Origin: Salinimicrobium sp049680855 | Lineage (GTDB): Bacteria > Bacteroidota > Bacteroidia > Flavobacteriales > Flavobacteriaceae | Direction of reading: 5' to 3' | Assembly (NCBI RefSeq): GCF_049680855.1 | Contig: NZ_JBMPGS010000002.1 | Span: 992,001-1,056,000 of the forward strand | DNA: 64,000 nucleotides | Shown here: positions 52,537 to 60,897 of the stretch, in pieces | How positions within the stretch are numbered: position 1 is the first letter of the stretch | Layout: every line of letters starts with the position of its first letter | The notes under the pieces: model-generated | The model's input: only the letters and a program-made list of their open reading frames with translations | Databases searched by the model: none | What the model was told of the DNA's origin: nothing | Made by a program: the position numbers and the translations under genes

Positions 52537-54693
52537 TTACAGGTTGTCCAGTTGATTGCTTTTCTTATCTGCACTTATGGTCCAGAAGAATCCCACGAAA
52601 AAGAACCTGTCTGCGGCCTGCGTGATTGCTCTCCTCTCAAAAATGCCACTTGATGAAGGGTTTTCTGCATATTCATATCCAAAAATATTCTTCGCACCGG
52701 TAATATTTGAAACAGAAAAGTACAGTATCTTTTGCCGGCTCAGCAAGTAAGCCCAGTTGAAGCTTAAACTATTATAATTGCCGGTTTGCTCGTTCAAAAA
52801 GCCTTCAGAATTTGGATTTTCATAAGGTCTTCCCGATGAAAAATTATAAGTGAAACCCACCTGACTTCGCAGCTCATTGATCCAGTATTTAGTAACAAGG
52901 CTCGCAGAATGCGTTGCAATAAAGTTGGGCGTTGCCTGCTTCGGAAAATTCCGGAACTTCCTTTCAGAATCAATAAAGCTGTAAGAAGCCCAGTATTCCA
53001 GGTTTTTGAAAGTTTTATTATCCCGGAAGAAAAGATCCAGTCCGCCGGCATAACCCAGGCCTTCATTTTGAAATTCTGAAGCATACAATGCTTCTTCAGA
53101 ATCAAAGGTCACCAGGTCATCATATTTCTTGTAGAAGGCTTCGGCCCTAAAAGTATAACCGGGTTTCGTCCATTGGTAATTGAGAATGTAATGTGTTGCA
53201 TTTTCCGACTGCAAAGCAGCATCATACTTCAGGTAATTGATTTGCGGCTGCTGAAAAAATTCACCGTAAGCAAAGGAAACCTGGCCGTGCCTGTTCAATT
53301 TGTAAGCAAGGGAAAGCCTGGGAGAAATTTGAAGCTCATTGTTCATTTGCAGGAATGATCCCCTAATCCCGACTTTTGCTGCAAATCGTTTTGTGAACAC
53401 GAGATCGGCTTCAGTAAAGGCAGCAGAAATAACAGGATTTACCTCAAGATGATAATTCTCTCCTGTGGTTTCCCGGTAGCTTTCAGAAAAATTCTGAACG
53501 AGATGTTCGGCTCCAAAATTCAGTTTAAAGCGATTGTCAAACCTCTTTCCTACTTTCAATTTAAAATGAGCTGCATTTTCGGTATTTTCTACTTTATCAA
53601 GATTGATTTTCACATCATTGCTACTCCCGGAAAGGCTAAGACCGGGATGAATGCTCCAGCCATTCCCTAAACTCCCCGCATAGCTTAAATTTGAATATAA
53701 GTTTCGGTTCTTAAGATTAAACCGAACGGGTTGGTCATTATTTATATCTGGTTGTAGCACTTCAAATTCTGTTTGATCGTACGCTGCATAGGCTTTAAAA
53801 AGGCCATTTTGGAACTGCTTTCTAAAGACCGATTCACCGCTAAAGGTTTGAAAAGGTTCAGTGAATTCAGCAGTTTCATTATTGGAAACCAGTTCAAGAT
53901 AGGGCGCGAGGTTGATATAATTAGCGCTAAAGGAAAGGGATGATTTTTCCCATTTTTGAGTATGTCCCAGCCCCGCACCTACCGTCATAATGGAAACATC
54001 GGTTTTGCTTTGGTCGGGTTCATTAATGGTGTTGAGAAGAAGGACGCTGGAAAGGGCCTGTCCATATTCCGCGGAATAACCGCCTGTGGAAAAGGTAATG
54101 CCATCAAACAGGAAGGGCGAATATCTTCCCCTGGATGGCAGGTTGTTGGGCGAAGCCGTGTAAGGCTGGAAAACTCTAAGACCGTCAATATAGATCTGGG
54201 TTTCTTCGGCAGTTCCACCTCGTACGAACAGCCGGCCGTCCTCCCCTACCGTTTGGGTTCCCGGAAGGGTTTGCAGAGCTGCGATAAAATCTCCGGCCAC
54301 ACCCGCGGTGGTGACCACATCAAGCGGCTTTAAAACAGAAACTTTAGAATTATCTCCAGCAGAAAATGTACCTGCACTCAGCACCACCGCATCGAGCGCC
54401 TGCACGTCTTCCCGAAGGCTTATTTCTAGATCCTTCATTTGTGAGATCTCCATTTGCCTGCGGAAAGGAACATAAGAAACATAAGAAATTATCAGCGTTT
54501 TTTGCCCTTTTTGAGATGTTTCGAAACTAAAAGTTCCATCGGCTGTGCTGGTAGTTCCTTCGTAAGTGCCTTCAATGTAAATATTGGCACCGGCAATAGG
54601 CACATTATGCCTGTCTGTGATTTTTCCGTTGATAATTTGCTGTGCAGAAAGGCTTCCGAAGGCAAAAAGGAAAATGTATAGGAATAACTTCAT
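52537..54693 (-). CDS. TonB-dependent outer-membrane receptor with CarboxypepD-like domain
   Basis: A 718-residue receptor with a signal peptide ending SLSAQ and a carboxypeptidase-regulatory-like domain (NGKITDRHNVPIAGANIYIE, to about residue 100). A plug follows (DFIAALQTLPGTQTVGEDGR, LFVRGGTAEETQIYIDGLRV) and then a beta-barrel of about 500 residues. It is smaller than SusC proteins and has no SusD partner. Substrate could be a siderophore, metal complex or small organic molecule. It is the first gene of the minus-strand unit that also contains the LytS/LytTR pair, which may sense its substrate or envelope state. Confidence 0.9.
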   Translation of the reverse strand: MKLFLYIFLFAFGSLSAQQIINGKITDRHNVPIAGANIYIEGTYEGTTSTADGTFSFETSQKGQKTLIISYVSYVPFRRQMEISQMKDLEISLREDVQALDAVVLSAGTFSAGDNSKVSVLKPLDVVTTAGVAGDFIAALQTLPGTQTVGEDGRLFVRGGTAEETQIYIDGLRVFQPYTASPNNLPSRGRYSPFLFDGITFSTGGYSAEYGQALSSVLLLNTINEPDQSKTDVSIMTVGAGLGHTQKWEKSSLSFSANYINLAPYLELVSNNETAEFTEPFQTFSGESVFRKQFQNGLFKAYAAYDQTEFEVLQPDINNDQPVRFNLKNRNLYSNLSYAGSLGNGWSIHPGLSLSGSSNDVKINLDKVENTENAAHFKLKVGKRFDNRFKLNFGAEHLVQNFSESYRETTGENYHLEVNPVISAAFTEADLVFTKRFAAKVGIRGSFLQMNNELQISPRLSLAYKLNRHGQVSFAYGEFFQQPQINYLKYDAALQSENATHYILNYQWTKPGYTFRAEAFYKKYDDLVTFDSEEALYASEFQNEGLGYAGGLDLFFRDNKTFKNLEYWASYSFIDSERKFRNFPKQATPNFIATHSASLVTKYWINELRSQVGFTYNFSSGRPYENPNSEGFLNEQTGNYNSLSFNWAYLLSRQKILYFSVSNITGAKNIFGYEYAENPSSSGIFERRAITQAADRFFFVGFFWTISADKKSNQLDNL

Positions 54694-54826
54694 CTTGATT
54701 GGTTTTAAGACAAAGTTGTTACTGAAATGCCTTTTTTGAAACTTTTAACTACTGAAGTGTCAAAATTGAACGATGAACCGCAGTCTATAGATATTCAGGA
54801 GAGACTAAAAAATGAAGAAAACTTTT

Positions 54827-56137
54827 TTATACCTTTTTTTGATCTACTTCAAGATTGCGCTTATTGCTTTTAAAAGGCCTAATGATAAGCCTGGAGGCTT
54901 TATCAAAGTTAACATAGTTGTACACCCAGTTAAAGAACGTGACAATCCTGTTCCTAAACCCTACCAAAAAATAAAGGTGGATAAACATCCAGATGAACCA
55001 GGCGAAGAATCCGCCAAACTGGAATTTCCCAAGATCCACCACTGCTTTATTCCTTCCAACAGTAGCCATGGTTCCTTTATCATTGTAGGAGAAAGGTGCC
55101 AATTCTTCCTTTTTAAGTAAACGCTTTATATTTTTCGCCAGGTGCTTTCCCTGCTGAATTGCCGGCTGGGCAACCATTGGGTGACCTTTGGGATATTTTT
55201 CATTCCTCATGAGGGCGATATCTCCAATGGCAAAAATATTCTCGTATCCTTCTACCTGGTTAAAGACATTTACCTCATAACGATCTGCCTTTTCCACAAT
55301 CGCAGAGGCATTTAAACCTGCCACCGGCGCCCCTGAAACTCCGGCCGCCCAAATAAATGTAGAAGTTTTAAAAGTAAGGCCTTCCTGATTGGTAGTCACC
55401 TCTTCACCGTTATACTCATTCACCATTGTATTAAGGTGAATTTTCACCCCAAGCTCTTCCAGAAATTTTCGCGCTGCCTTTGAAGCTTTTTCACTCATAG
55501 GGGGCAGCACCCTATTGAGCCCTTCCACAAGGTGTATTTTAATCTCGTTGGGGTCAAGATCTCTGAAATCGCGGGGAACAATATGGTTTCGCACTTCGGC
55601 AATAGCACCGCATAATTCTACTCCTGTTGGGCCGGCGCCCGCAATAACAAAATTTAAAAGAGCCTTTCTCTTTTCAGCATCTGGAGTGATCACCGCCTGC
55701 TCCAGGTTTTCGAGGATAAGGCTTCTAATGTTCAATGCCTGCGGAATGGTTTTCATCCACATCGCGTTTTCCTCAATACTTTTATTTCCGAAGAAATTTG
55801 TTCTGGAACCGGTAGCAATTACCAGATAATCGTACACCAGATCTCCTATGTTGGAATGAAGCGTATTTATTTCAGGAGAAATAGATTCCACTTCGGCAAG
55901 TCTGAAGTAACCTTCTTTACTGTGCCTTGTAATCTTTCGAAGAGGATATGCAATAGAATCTGGCTCCAGGCCTGAAGTTGAAACCTGGTACAGCAATGGC
56001 TGAAAGGTATGATAGTTATGCCTGTCTAACAATACGACCTGGAGATCTTCCTTTAAAAGATTTTTAGCCAAAGACATGCCGGCAAAACCACCACCTATGA
56101 TTACTACTCTCGGCTTTTCAGAAATAGGAATATTCAT
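54827..56137 (-). CDS. ndh: Type II NADH dehydrogenase (NDH-2)
   Basis: A 436-residue flavoprotein with two dinucleotide-binding folds: VVIIGGGFAGMSLAKNL near the N-terminus for FAD and FVIAGAGPTGVELCGAIAE around residue 170 for NADH. FAIGDIALM near residue 300 is the second FAD contact. The C-terminal helices (FFAWFIWMFIHLYFLVGF) are membrane-attached. The enzyme passes electrons from NADH to quinone without pumping protons. It is transcribed divergently from the ECF sigma gene and seems to be a single-gene unit. Confidence 0.92.
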   Translation of the reverse strand: MNIPISEKPRVVIIGGGFAGMSLAKNLLKEDLQVVLLDRHNYHTFQPLLYQVSTSGLEPDSIAYPLRKITRHSKEGYFRLAEVESISPEINTLHSNIGDLVYDYLVIATGSRTNFFGNKSIEENAMWMKTIPQALNIRSLILENLEQAVITPDAEKRKALLNFVIAGAGPTGVELCGAIAEVRNHIVPRDFRDLDPNEIKIHLVEGLNRVLPPMSEKASKAARKFLEELGVKIHLNTMVNEYNGEEVTTNQEGLTFKTSTFIWAAGVSGAPVAGLNASAIVEKADRYEVNVFNQVEGYENIFAIGDIALMRNEKYPKGHPMVAQPAIQQGKHLAKNIKRLLKKEELAPFSYNDKGTMATVGRNKAVVDLGKFQFGGFFAWFIWMFIHLYFLVGFRNRIVTFFNWVYNYVNFDKASRLIIRPFKSNKRNLEVDQKKV

Positions 56138-56262
56138 ACTAAATAGATAATTTCCCTTAAAGTTATTGTTTCCCTTTGAAACAGCGGCAAGAGATCAAAT
56201 TTTTAGGCATTTTGTAACATTCGGCCGTGAATGCATACATATATATTGATTAAGTATCATCT

Positions 56263-56757
56263 GTGGATAAAGAACTTGAACATCGTTTTGTAACCAATCT
56301 GGAACAGCACCAGAACATTGTACATAAGATTTGTCGCATTTATACCAATGATCAGGAATCCCACAACGACTTATTTCAGGAAATTACTATACAGCTTTGG
56401 AAAGCATATCCCAAATTTAGAGGAGATTCCAAGTTTAGTACCTGGATGTATCGTGTGGCACTAAACACAGCCATAACGCTCTATAGAAAGTCCAAACGAG
56501 ATATTAAAACGCAGGATATAGATACTGTAAGTTTTAGGATAAAAGCCGACGAGTATGATGACCAGACAGAGCAACAGTTAAAATTAATGTACACCGCAGT
56601 AAAACAATTAAATGATATAGATAAAGCATTGGTTTTCCTATACCTGGAAGACCAATCTTACAAGGAAATATCTGATACCCTTGGGATCACCGAGGTAAAT
56701 GCAAGAGTGAAAATGAACCGAGTGAAAACAAAATTAAAGAGCATTTTAAATCCGTAG
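56263..56757 (+). CDS. ECF-family RNA polymerase sigma factor
   Basis: A 164-residue sigma-70 family protein of the ECF type that begins with GTG. Region 2 is NLEQHQNIVHKICRIYTNDQ with FQEITIQLWKAYPKFRGDSK and FSTWMYRVALNTAITLYRKS, and region 4 is LVFLYLEDQSYKEISDTLGI with VNARVKMNRVKTKLK. It lies 6 bases before a gene for a membrane protein that is the probable anti-sigma partner. A TGTAAC near 56214 might be an ECF -35 element, but no matching -10 was found. Confidence 0.92.
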   Translation: MDKELEHRFVTNLEQHQNIVHKICRIYTNDQESHNDLFQEITIQLWKAYPKFRGDSKFSTWMYRVALNTAITLYRKSKRDIKTQDIDTVSFRIKADEYDDQTEQQLKLMYTAVKQLNDIDKALVFLYLEDQSYKEISDTLGITEVNARVKMNRVKTKLKSILNP

Positions 56758-56763
56758 AAAATA

Positions 56764-57402
56764 ATGGATGAACTGGATATTTTAAAACAAGACTGGAAAA
56801 AGCAGGAAGCAGGACTTCCACGGCTTTCCTTTGATGAAATATATAAAATGCTTTGGAAAAGATCTTCTTCTATTGTGAAATGGATCTTTATCATTAGTAT
56901 CCTTGAATTGTTCCTGTCTACCTTTCTCAGCATTGTTTTTGCCGATAAGGCTTATTGGGATGAAATGGAACGACTTCACCTGGTTAATTTCACCTATGTC
57001 TATTACGTCGTTAGCTACTGCATTACATTTTTCTTTATTTACCGGTTTTACCAGAATTACAGGAAAATTTCAACTACAGATGATGCGGCAACACTCATGA
57101 AAAATATTCTCAAGACCCGCAAAACAGTCAAAATTTATATTGGATATGTTCTTGCCTCTACAGCATTTTCTGCAATAGTAATCTCATATTTCACCATAAA
57201 AAATCACCGTGCCGCAGAAGCCGTGGAGGAAAGCCAAAAATACAGCTTTGAAACTATGGATTGGATCAAATTTATCCTGATTGGGCTCATTGCGCTGGCA
57301 ATTTGCCTTGCTATCGTATGGCTTTTTTACCGGTTAATTTATGGAATTTTACTGCGTAAGTTGAAAAGGAATTACAAGGAACTTAGTAAGCTCGAAATGT
57401 AG
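56764..57402 (+). CDS. Membrane protein, probable anti-sigma partner of the ECF factor
   Basis: A 212-residue protein with a soluble N-terminal part (ELDILKQDWKKQEAGLPRLS) and four hydrophobic segments near residues 40-60, 75-95, 120-140 and 165-190. The close 6-base spacing after the sigma gene and the general layout (short cytoplasmic part, then membrane helices) suggest a cognate regulator. No zinc-binding HxxxCxxC anti-sigma motif is visible, so the role rests on position. Confidence 0.7.
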   Translation: MDELDILKQDWKKQEAGLPRLSFDEIYKMLWKRSSSIVKWIFIISILELFLSTFLSIVFADKAYWDEMERLHLVNFTYVYYVVSYCITFFFIYRFYQNYRKISTTDDAATLMKNILKTRKTVKIYIGYVLASTAFSAIVISYFTIKNHRAAEAVEESQKYSFETMDWIKFILIGLIALAICLAIVWLFYRLIYGILLRKLKRNYKELSKLEM

Positions 57403-57439
57403 CGTTTTATAGCAATTGCAACATCTTCTATACGATACG

Positions 57440-57883
57440 ATGAAAATAACACTTCCTGAAAATACCATTTTTAAAACCGGTGAGAAACCAGCTGAAGCAT
57501 ATAAAAAGTTACAGAAGCTTATTCATTCTTTAAATGAACGCGCACTTCCGGAAGAGGTAATTGTGGCTATAAATACAGAACTCGAGCAGCTTGAAAAAGC
57601 CACAGGAACCAAAAAACAACTGCTCGTTCTCCTTCACAATACGCAACAAAGCATTCTTGAGCTGGTACGGAAAAAAACGGGGCTGGTGCCGGAGAATTAT
57701 TATACTTATTTATGGCTCCCGGTAGGAATGGCTGCCTTTGGCCTGCCCATAGGCTCTATTATTTCTTCCTTGACAGGAAATACGGTCTTTCTCGCCATAG
57801 GTTTACCAATTGGTATGAGCCTGGGCCTTTTGTTAGGAAAACATCTTGATGAAAGGGCAAAGAAGGAAAACAAGGTAATTTAA
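57440..57883 (+). CDS. Small membrane protein, unknown function
   Basis: The ATG at 57440 is preferred to an in-frame TTG at 57416. The product has 147 residues: a helical N-terminal part with possible coiled coil (EAYKKLQKLIHSLNERALPE, TELEQLEKATGTKKQLL) and two hydrophobic segments near 95-135 (YLWLPVGMAAFGLPIGSI, TVFLAIGLPIGMSLGLLLG). No characterised family is recognised. It follows the sigma/anti-sigma pair by 37 bases and may be co-transcribed with it. Confidence 0.75.
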   Translation: MKITLPENTIFKTGEKPAEAYKKLQKLIHSLNERALPEEVIVAINTELEQLEKATGTKKQLLVLLHNTQQSILELVRKKTGLVPENYYTYLWLPVGMAAFGLPIGSIISSLTGNTVFLAIGLPIGMSLGLLLGKHLDERAKKENKVI

Positions 57884-57891
57884 AAATTCAT

Positions 57892-57910
57892 TCAAAAGTG
57901 CCATTTTTGA
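57892..57910. repeat. Recurring palindrome, copy 4 (one mismatch)
   Basis: TCAAAAGTG and CATTTTTGA (57892-57900 and 57902-57910) pair with one mismatch around a central C. It lies in the 39-base gap between two convergent genes, where a bidirectional stop signal would be expected. Confidence 0.5.
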
Positions 57911-57922
57911 GGTGCTTTCTTC

Positions 57923-58756
57923 CTAATATTCCCACTGCCGTTTTTTATTAAGCTCTTCTATGGCCTCCAGTTCTTCCCGCGGAATCACTTTTAAAAAGGA
58001 AGAGTGCTGTTCTATAGCGTATTCCAGCTTTTCCACGATCTCCTCTATGCTTTCATTTTCATAATCAAACACGAGCGGTTCCTTGATCTGGAAAGATTGA
58101 AGAATTCCCCTTTTTTTGATCCTGATGCCTTTTTTATCAAAAGACCTTCTAAATCCGTCGATTACAATAGGAATAACGATGGGTTTGTGTTGTTTTATGA
58201 TGTGAGCAGTCCCTTTTCTTATTGGTTTGAAGGGTTTTGTAGTTCCCTGGGGGAAAGTGATCACCCACCCGTCCTTTAAAGCGGTTCCGATATTTTCAGT
58301 ATCATTCAAATTAACTTCCCGCTGCACTTCTTTTCCTTTTTCCCGCCAGGTGCGCTCCACAGTAATTGCGCCTGCATAAGCCATAATTCTGGTTAAAAGC
58401 CCTGCATTCATGGTTTCCTTTGCGGCTACGTAGTAAATATTCAGCTTGGGTTGCCACAAGTAGCCTACGTTCTTTATTGAATCTACCCGCCCGCTAAGAC
58501 TGGCGTTGAACACATGGAACATCGCGGTTACATCGGCAAAATAGGTTTGGTGATTAGAAACGAACAGCACATTATTACCTGGCAGGTTTTTGATAATTTC
58601 AGAGCCTTCTATTTTAAGTTCATTAAAACCTCTATACCGCCGGTGAGACAACACCCCAAAAATGCGGATAAGCCATTTCTTAAGGAATAAAATATGTCCA
58701 AAAGGATTCTTTTTTAACAATCCCATACGTTCAATTTCTTTTTTAAAGCGGTACAA
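57923..58756 (-). CDS. 1-acyl-sn-glycerol-3-phosphate acyltransferase-like (PlsC family)
   Basis: A 277-residue acyltransferase. The family block I reads VSNHQTYFADV, with five residues between His and Asp instead of the usual four. Block III reads FPQGTTKPFKPIRKGTAHI, with Gln where Glu is common, and block IV is IVIPIVIDGF. The enzyme would acylate lysophosphatidate or a related lipid at the cytoplasmic membrane. The variant motifs suggest a subfamily of its own. The gene precedes the Nudix gene on the minus strand by position but is transcribed after it, with 17 bases between. Confidence 0.83.
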   Translation of the reverse strand: MYRFKKEIERMGLLKKNPFGHILFLKKWLIRIFGVLSHRRYRGFNELKIEGSEIIKNLPGNNVLFVSNHQTYFADVTAMFHVFNASLSGRVDSIKNVGYLWQPKLNIYYVAAKETMNAGLLTRIMAYAGAITVERTWREKGKEVQREVNLNDTENIGTALKDGWVITFPQGTTKPFKPIRKGTAHIIKQHKPIVIPIVIDGFRRSFDKKGIRIKKRGILQSFQIKEPLVFDYENESIEEIVEKLEYAIEQHSSFLKVIPREELEAIEELNKKRQWEY

Positions 58757-58773
58757 AGATACTAATTCACAGG

Positions 58774-59415
58774 TTACAGCACCTGTCTTAACACCTCCTT
58801 CATTTCACTTAACATCATTGCTGTTGCACCCCAAACGATGTGTCCGCTAAGCATAAATGCGGGCACCTCAATGTTTTTTGCATAAGAAGTACTCAACTTT
58901 TGACGAGTAAGTGCAGAATCGTTCATAAAATCTTCCAACGCGATTTCCAGCACCGATTCTACTTCAGACTCCTGCGGAATCAACACGGGTGTCTTTTCCA
59001 TGAGTCCCATGAAGGGCTGCACCCAGAAATTGCTTGGTGGAATATAAATTTTTGTCATTTGCTTTAGAACCTTGATTTCCTTCTGCGGAATCCCAACTTC
59101 TTCTTCCGTTTCCCTTAATGCAGTTTGTTCAAGATCTTTGTCTCCCTCTTCCATACGACCGCCGGGAAACCCAACCTGATTTGAATGCACGCCGCGGTAA
59201 GTTTTCCGAAGAATGAGTACAAAATGTGTTTTTTCAGACTTATCGGGATAAAAAACAGCCAGCACTCCGGCTTTATTGGCATCCCTGATTTCAATTTCCT
59301 TTTGCTCCAACTCCTTCAGTCTTAAAAGTGGTGCCAATTTGTAATGCGCTTCCTCGCCGGGAAGCTTAATTTTTTTTAAATTCGGACTTTTACTTTTAAA
59401 CTCCTGGAAATCCAT
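58774..59415 (-). CDS. Nudix hydrolase (CoA pyrophosphatase type)
   Basis: The ATG at 59415 gives a 213-residue product starting MDFQEFKSK; a longer frame reaching 59697 codes for implausible Ser-rich sequence and would overlap the cyclophilin gene. The Nudix box is FPGGRMEEGDKDLEQTALRE followed by TEEEVGI, in the CoA-diphosphatase style, preceded by YRGVHSNQVG. Family members hydrolyse CoA or other nucleoside diphosphate derivatives. Its start codon overlaps that of the divergent cyclophilin gene (shared CATG). The acyltransferase gene follows downstream and may be co-transcribed. Confidence 0.9.
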   Translation of the reverse strand: MDFQEFKSKSPNLKKIKLPGEEAHYKLAPLLRLKELEQKEIEIRDANKAGVLAVFYPDKSEKTHFVLILRKTYRGVHSNQVGFPGGRMEEGDKDLEQTALRETEEEVGIPQKEIKVLKQMTKIYIPPSNFWVQPFMGLMEKTPVLIPQESEVESVLEIALEDFMNDSALTRQKLSTSYAKNIEVPAFMLSGHIVWGATAMMLSEMKEVLRQVL

Positions 59416-60148
59416 GTTTCGACACCTTTCAATGTTATTTTGCTTCGTTCTGGTTTTTGCAAGTTGTGAAGATAACAAAACTTCAAAACAAACTGCAGGT
59501 TCTACTTCGGAGGAAATACAAACGTCTTCAGAAAATTCTCTAGAGGAAGAACCCGAAGCGGAAGAAAATCCTGAAGAAGAACAGGAAAAGCCGCAAGGCC
59601 CATTGATCGTACAGGAGGAGTTTATACCTTTTATGACAGAATATGGAAAAGAAAATCCTGAGGACGAAATAAGGATCAAAACCAGGTTTGGGAACATTGA
59701 TGTAGAGCTTTTTCATGACACTCCGCTGCACAGGGCAAACTTTATCTTCCTTGTCAAAAATGACTATTTTGAAGATACTTATTTTCACCGCGTGGCTGAA
59801 GGTTTTGTGATACAGGGTGGAAATTCAGACAATGCTTCGACTAATAAAAAGAGACATTACATTGGAGATTATCTCATCCCCAGTGAATTTGAAGCCGGGC
59901 ACCCGCACAGTAGAGGTGCATTTTCGGCAGCAAAATACAGCGAACAGAATGTAGCCAAAGCTTCTTCCCCATTCGAATTTTTTATTGTTCAAAGTGAAGG
60001 TGGTGCGCATCACCTGGACAATGATCACACCGTGTTTGGAAGAGTGACCGACGGCATGAAGGTAGTTGACACTATCAACAAAGTGAAAGTTGATAGCGGT
60101 GAATGGCCGCTAAACAACATTTATATGGATATTGAGATTCTTGACTAA
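59414..60148 (+). CDS. Cyclophilin-type peptidyl-prolyl isomerase lipoprotein
   Basis: A 244-residue lipoprotein with signal MFRHLSMLFCFVLVFASC and a long acidic linker to about residue 75. The cyclophilin domain has RIKTRFGNIDVELFHDTPLH, FHRVAEGFVIQGGNSDN, SSPFEFFIVQ and HTVFGRVTDGMKVVDTI. It should assist protein folding in the periplasm or on the outer membrane. The start could also be the Met at 59432. Its stop codon is directly next to that of the convergent RDD gene, and its start overlaps that of the divergent Nudix gene, so it is boxed in on both sides. Confidence 0.92.
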   Translation: MFRHLSMLFCFVLVFASCEDNKTSKQTAGSTSEEIQTSSENSLEEEPEAEENPEEEQEKPQGPLIVQEEFIPFMTEYGKENPEDEIRIKTRFGNIDVELFHDTPLHRANFIFLVKNDYFEDTYFHRVAEGFVIQGGNSDNASTNKKRHYIGDYLIPSEFEAGHPHSRGAFSAAKYSEQNVAKASSPFEFFIVQSEGGAHHLDNDHTVFGRVTDGMKVVDTINKVKVDSGEWPLNNIYMDIEILD

Positions 60149-60862
60149 CTACTGCTGCGTAAAGTAATTGTAATCTTTAATAACTGTTTTGAGGAAGTCT
60201 GTCGGTTTTTCTTCAGGATCGACTTCTAAAATTTCAGAAACTTTGGCAGAAAGCGAACGAATGACATTATAATTACCGTTCCTGATAGAATCCTGGTAAA
60301 GATTCTTAATATTTTGAACATCGACATCGCTTAAAACGGTCACCTGCGGATATTTTGGTGTATAAGATTCGGGAATGTCCACCTGCAGGGTTTGCTGGAA
60401 ATTTGTCTGCGGTTTTTCAGAAATTACCGTTGTTCCTGCGGCAAGATCTCCCAGACGTTGCCCTTTTCCATTGAATAGTATCGTTACCACTGCTACACTT
60501 CCACTGGTTAAGGTGATATCAATTACCCTTAAAAGCCATCTCACCAGAAAATTTGAAAAAGCAGGTTTTGCACCGTCTAACTTTACGACTCTCAATTTTA
60601 GAACAGCTTTCCCTGGAGTTTGCCCATTCCACAATGTTTCCCAAACCAAAAAGTACAGAAAGATTGGCAAACCTACGGCGAGTATAAAAACCCATTCCCC
60701 CCCTGCAGAAAGTTCTAGACTGCCCAGAAAAAACGCAAGAATAATAGCATACGCCAGCATAATAAGGCCATCTATGAGAAAGGCCAAAATGCGCTCACCA
60801 ATGCCCGCAACATTTTGAGTAATAGTGATATTTTGCGCAGTTTCAATTTGAAAATTATCCAT
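60149..60862 (-). CDS. RDD-family membrane protein
   Basis: A 237-residue protein with the RDD domain in residues about 18-150 (GERILAFLIDGLIMLAYAII, LWNGQTPGKAVLKLRVVKLD, GKGQRLGDLAAGTTVI). It has three hydrophobic segments and a soluble C-terminal part. RDD proteins are thought to be ion or small-molecule transporters, but their roles are poorly known. It is divergent from the SpoIIM-like gene across 35 bases. It commonly heads the MoxR-associated cluster that starts there, so it probably belongs to that group. Confidence 0.88.
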   Translation of the reverse strand: MDNFQIETAQNITITQNVAGIGERILAFLIDGLIMLAYAIILAFFLGSLELSAGGEWVFILAVGLPIFLYFLVWETLWNGQTPGKAVLKLRVVKLDGAKPAFSNFLVRWLLRVIDITLTSGSVAVVTILFNGKGQRLGDLAAGTTVISEKPQTNFQQTLQVDIPESYTPKYPQVTVLSDVDVQNIKNLYQDSIRNGNYNVIRSLSAKVSEILEVDPEEKPTDFLKTVIKDYNYFTQQ

Positions 60863-60897
60863 TTAATACGTTTCTTTGAGACAAATAAAAAAAGTAC

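Noticed and set aside
54812..55120. Plus-strand open frame opposite the end of the NDH-2 gene
   Set aside because: The NDH-2 frame carries conserved C-terminal membrane helices across this region; the plus-strand frame is a low-complexity shadow.
56210..56262. ECF-type promoter (TGTAAC) before the sigma gene
   Set aside because: No fitting -10 element is found at a 16-17 base spacing, so autoregulation is not supported by sequence alone.
58774..59697. Long form of the Nudix gene starting at 59697
   Set aside because: The extra 94 residues are Ser-rich, lack any Nudix similarity and are antisense to the cyclophilin signal and acidic linker. The start at 59415 gives the standard family length.
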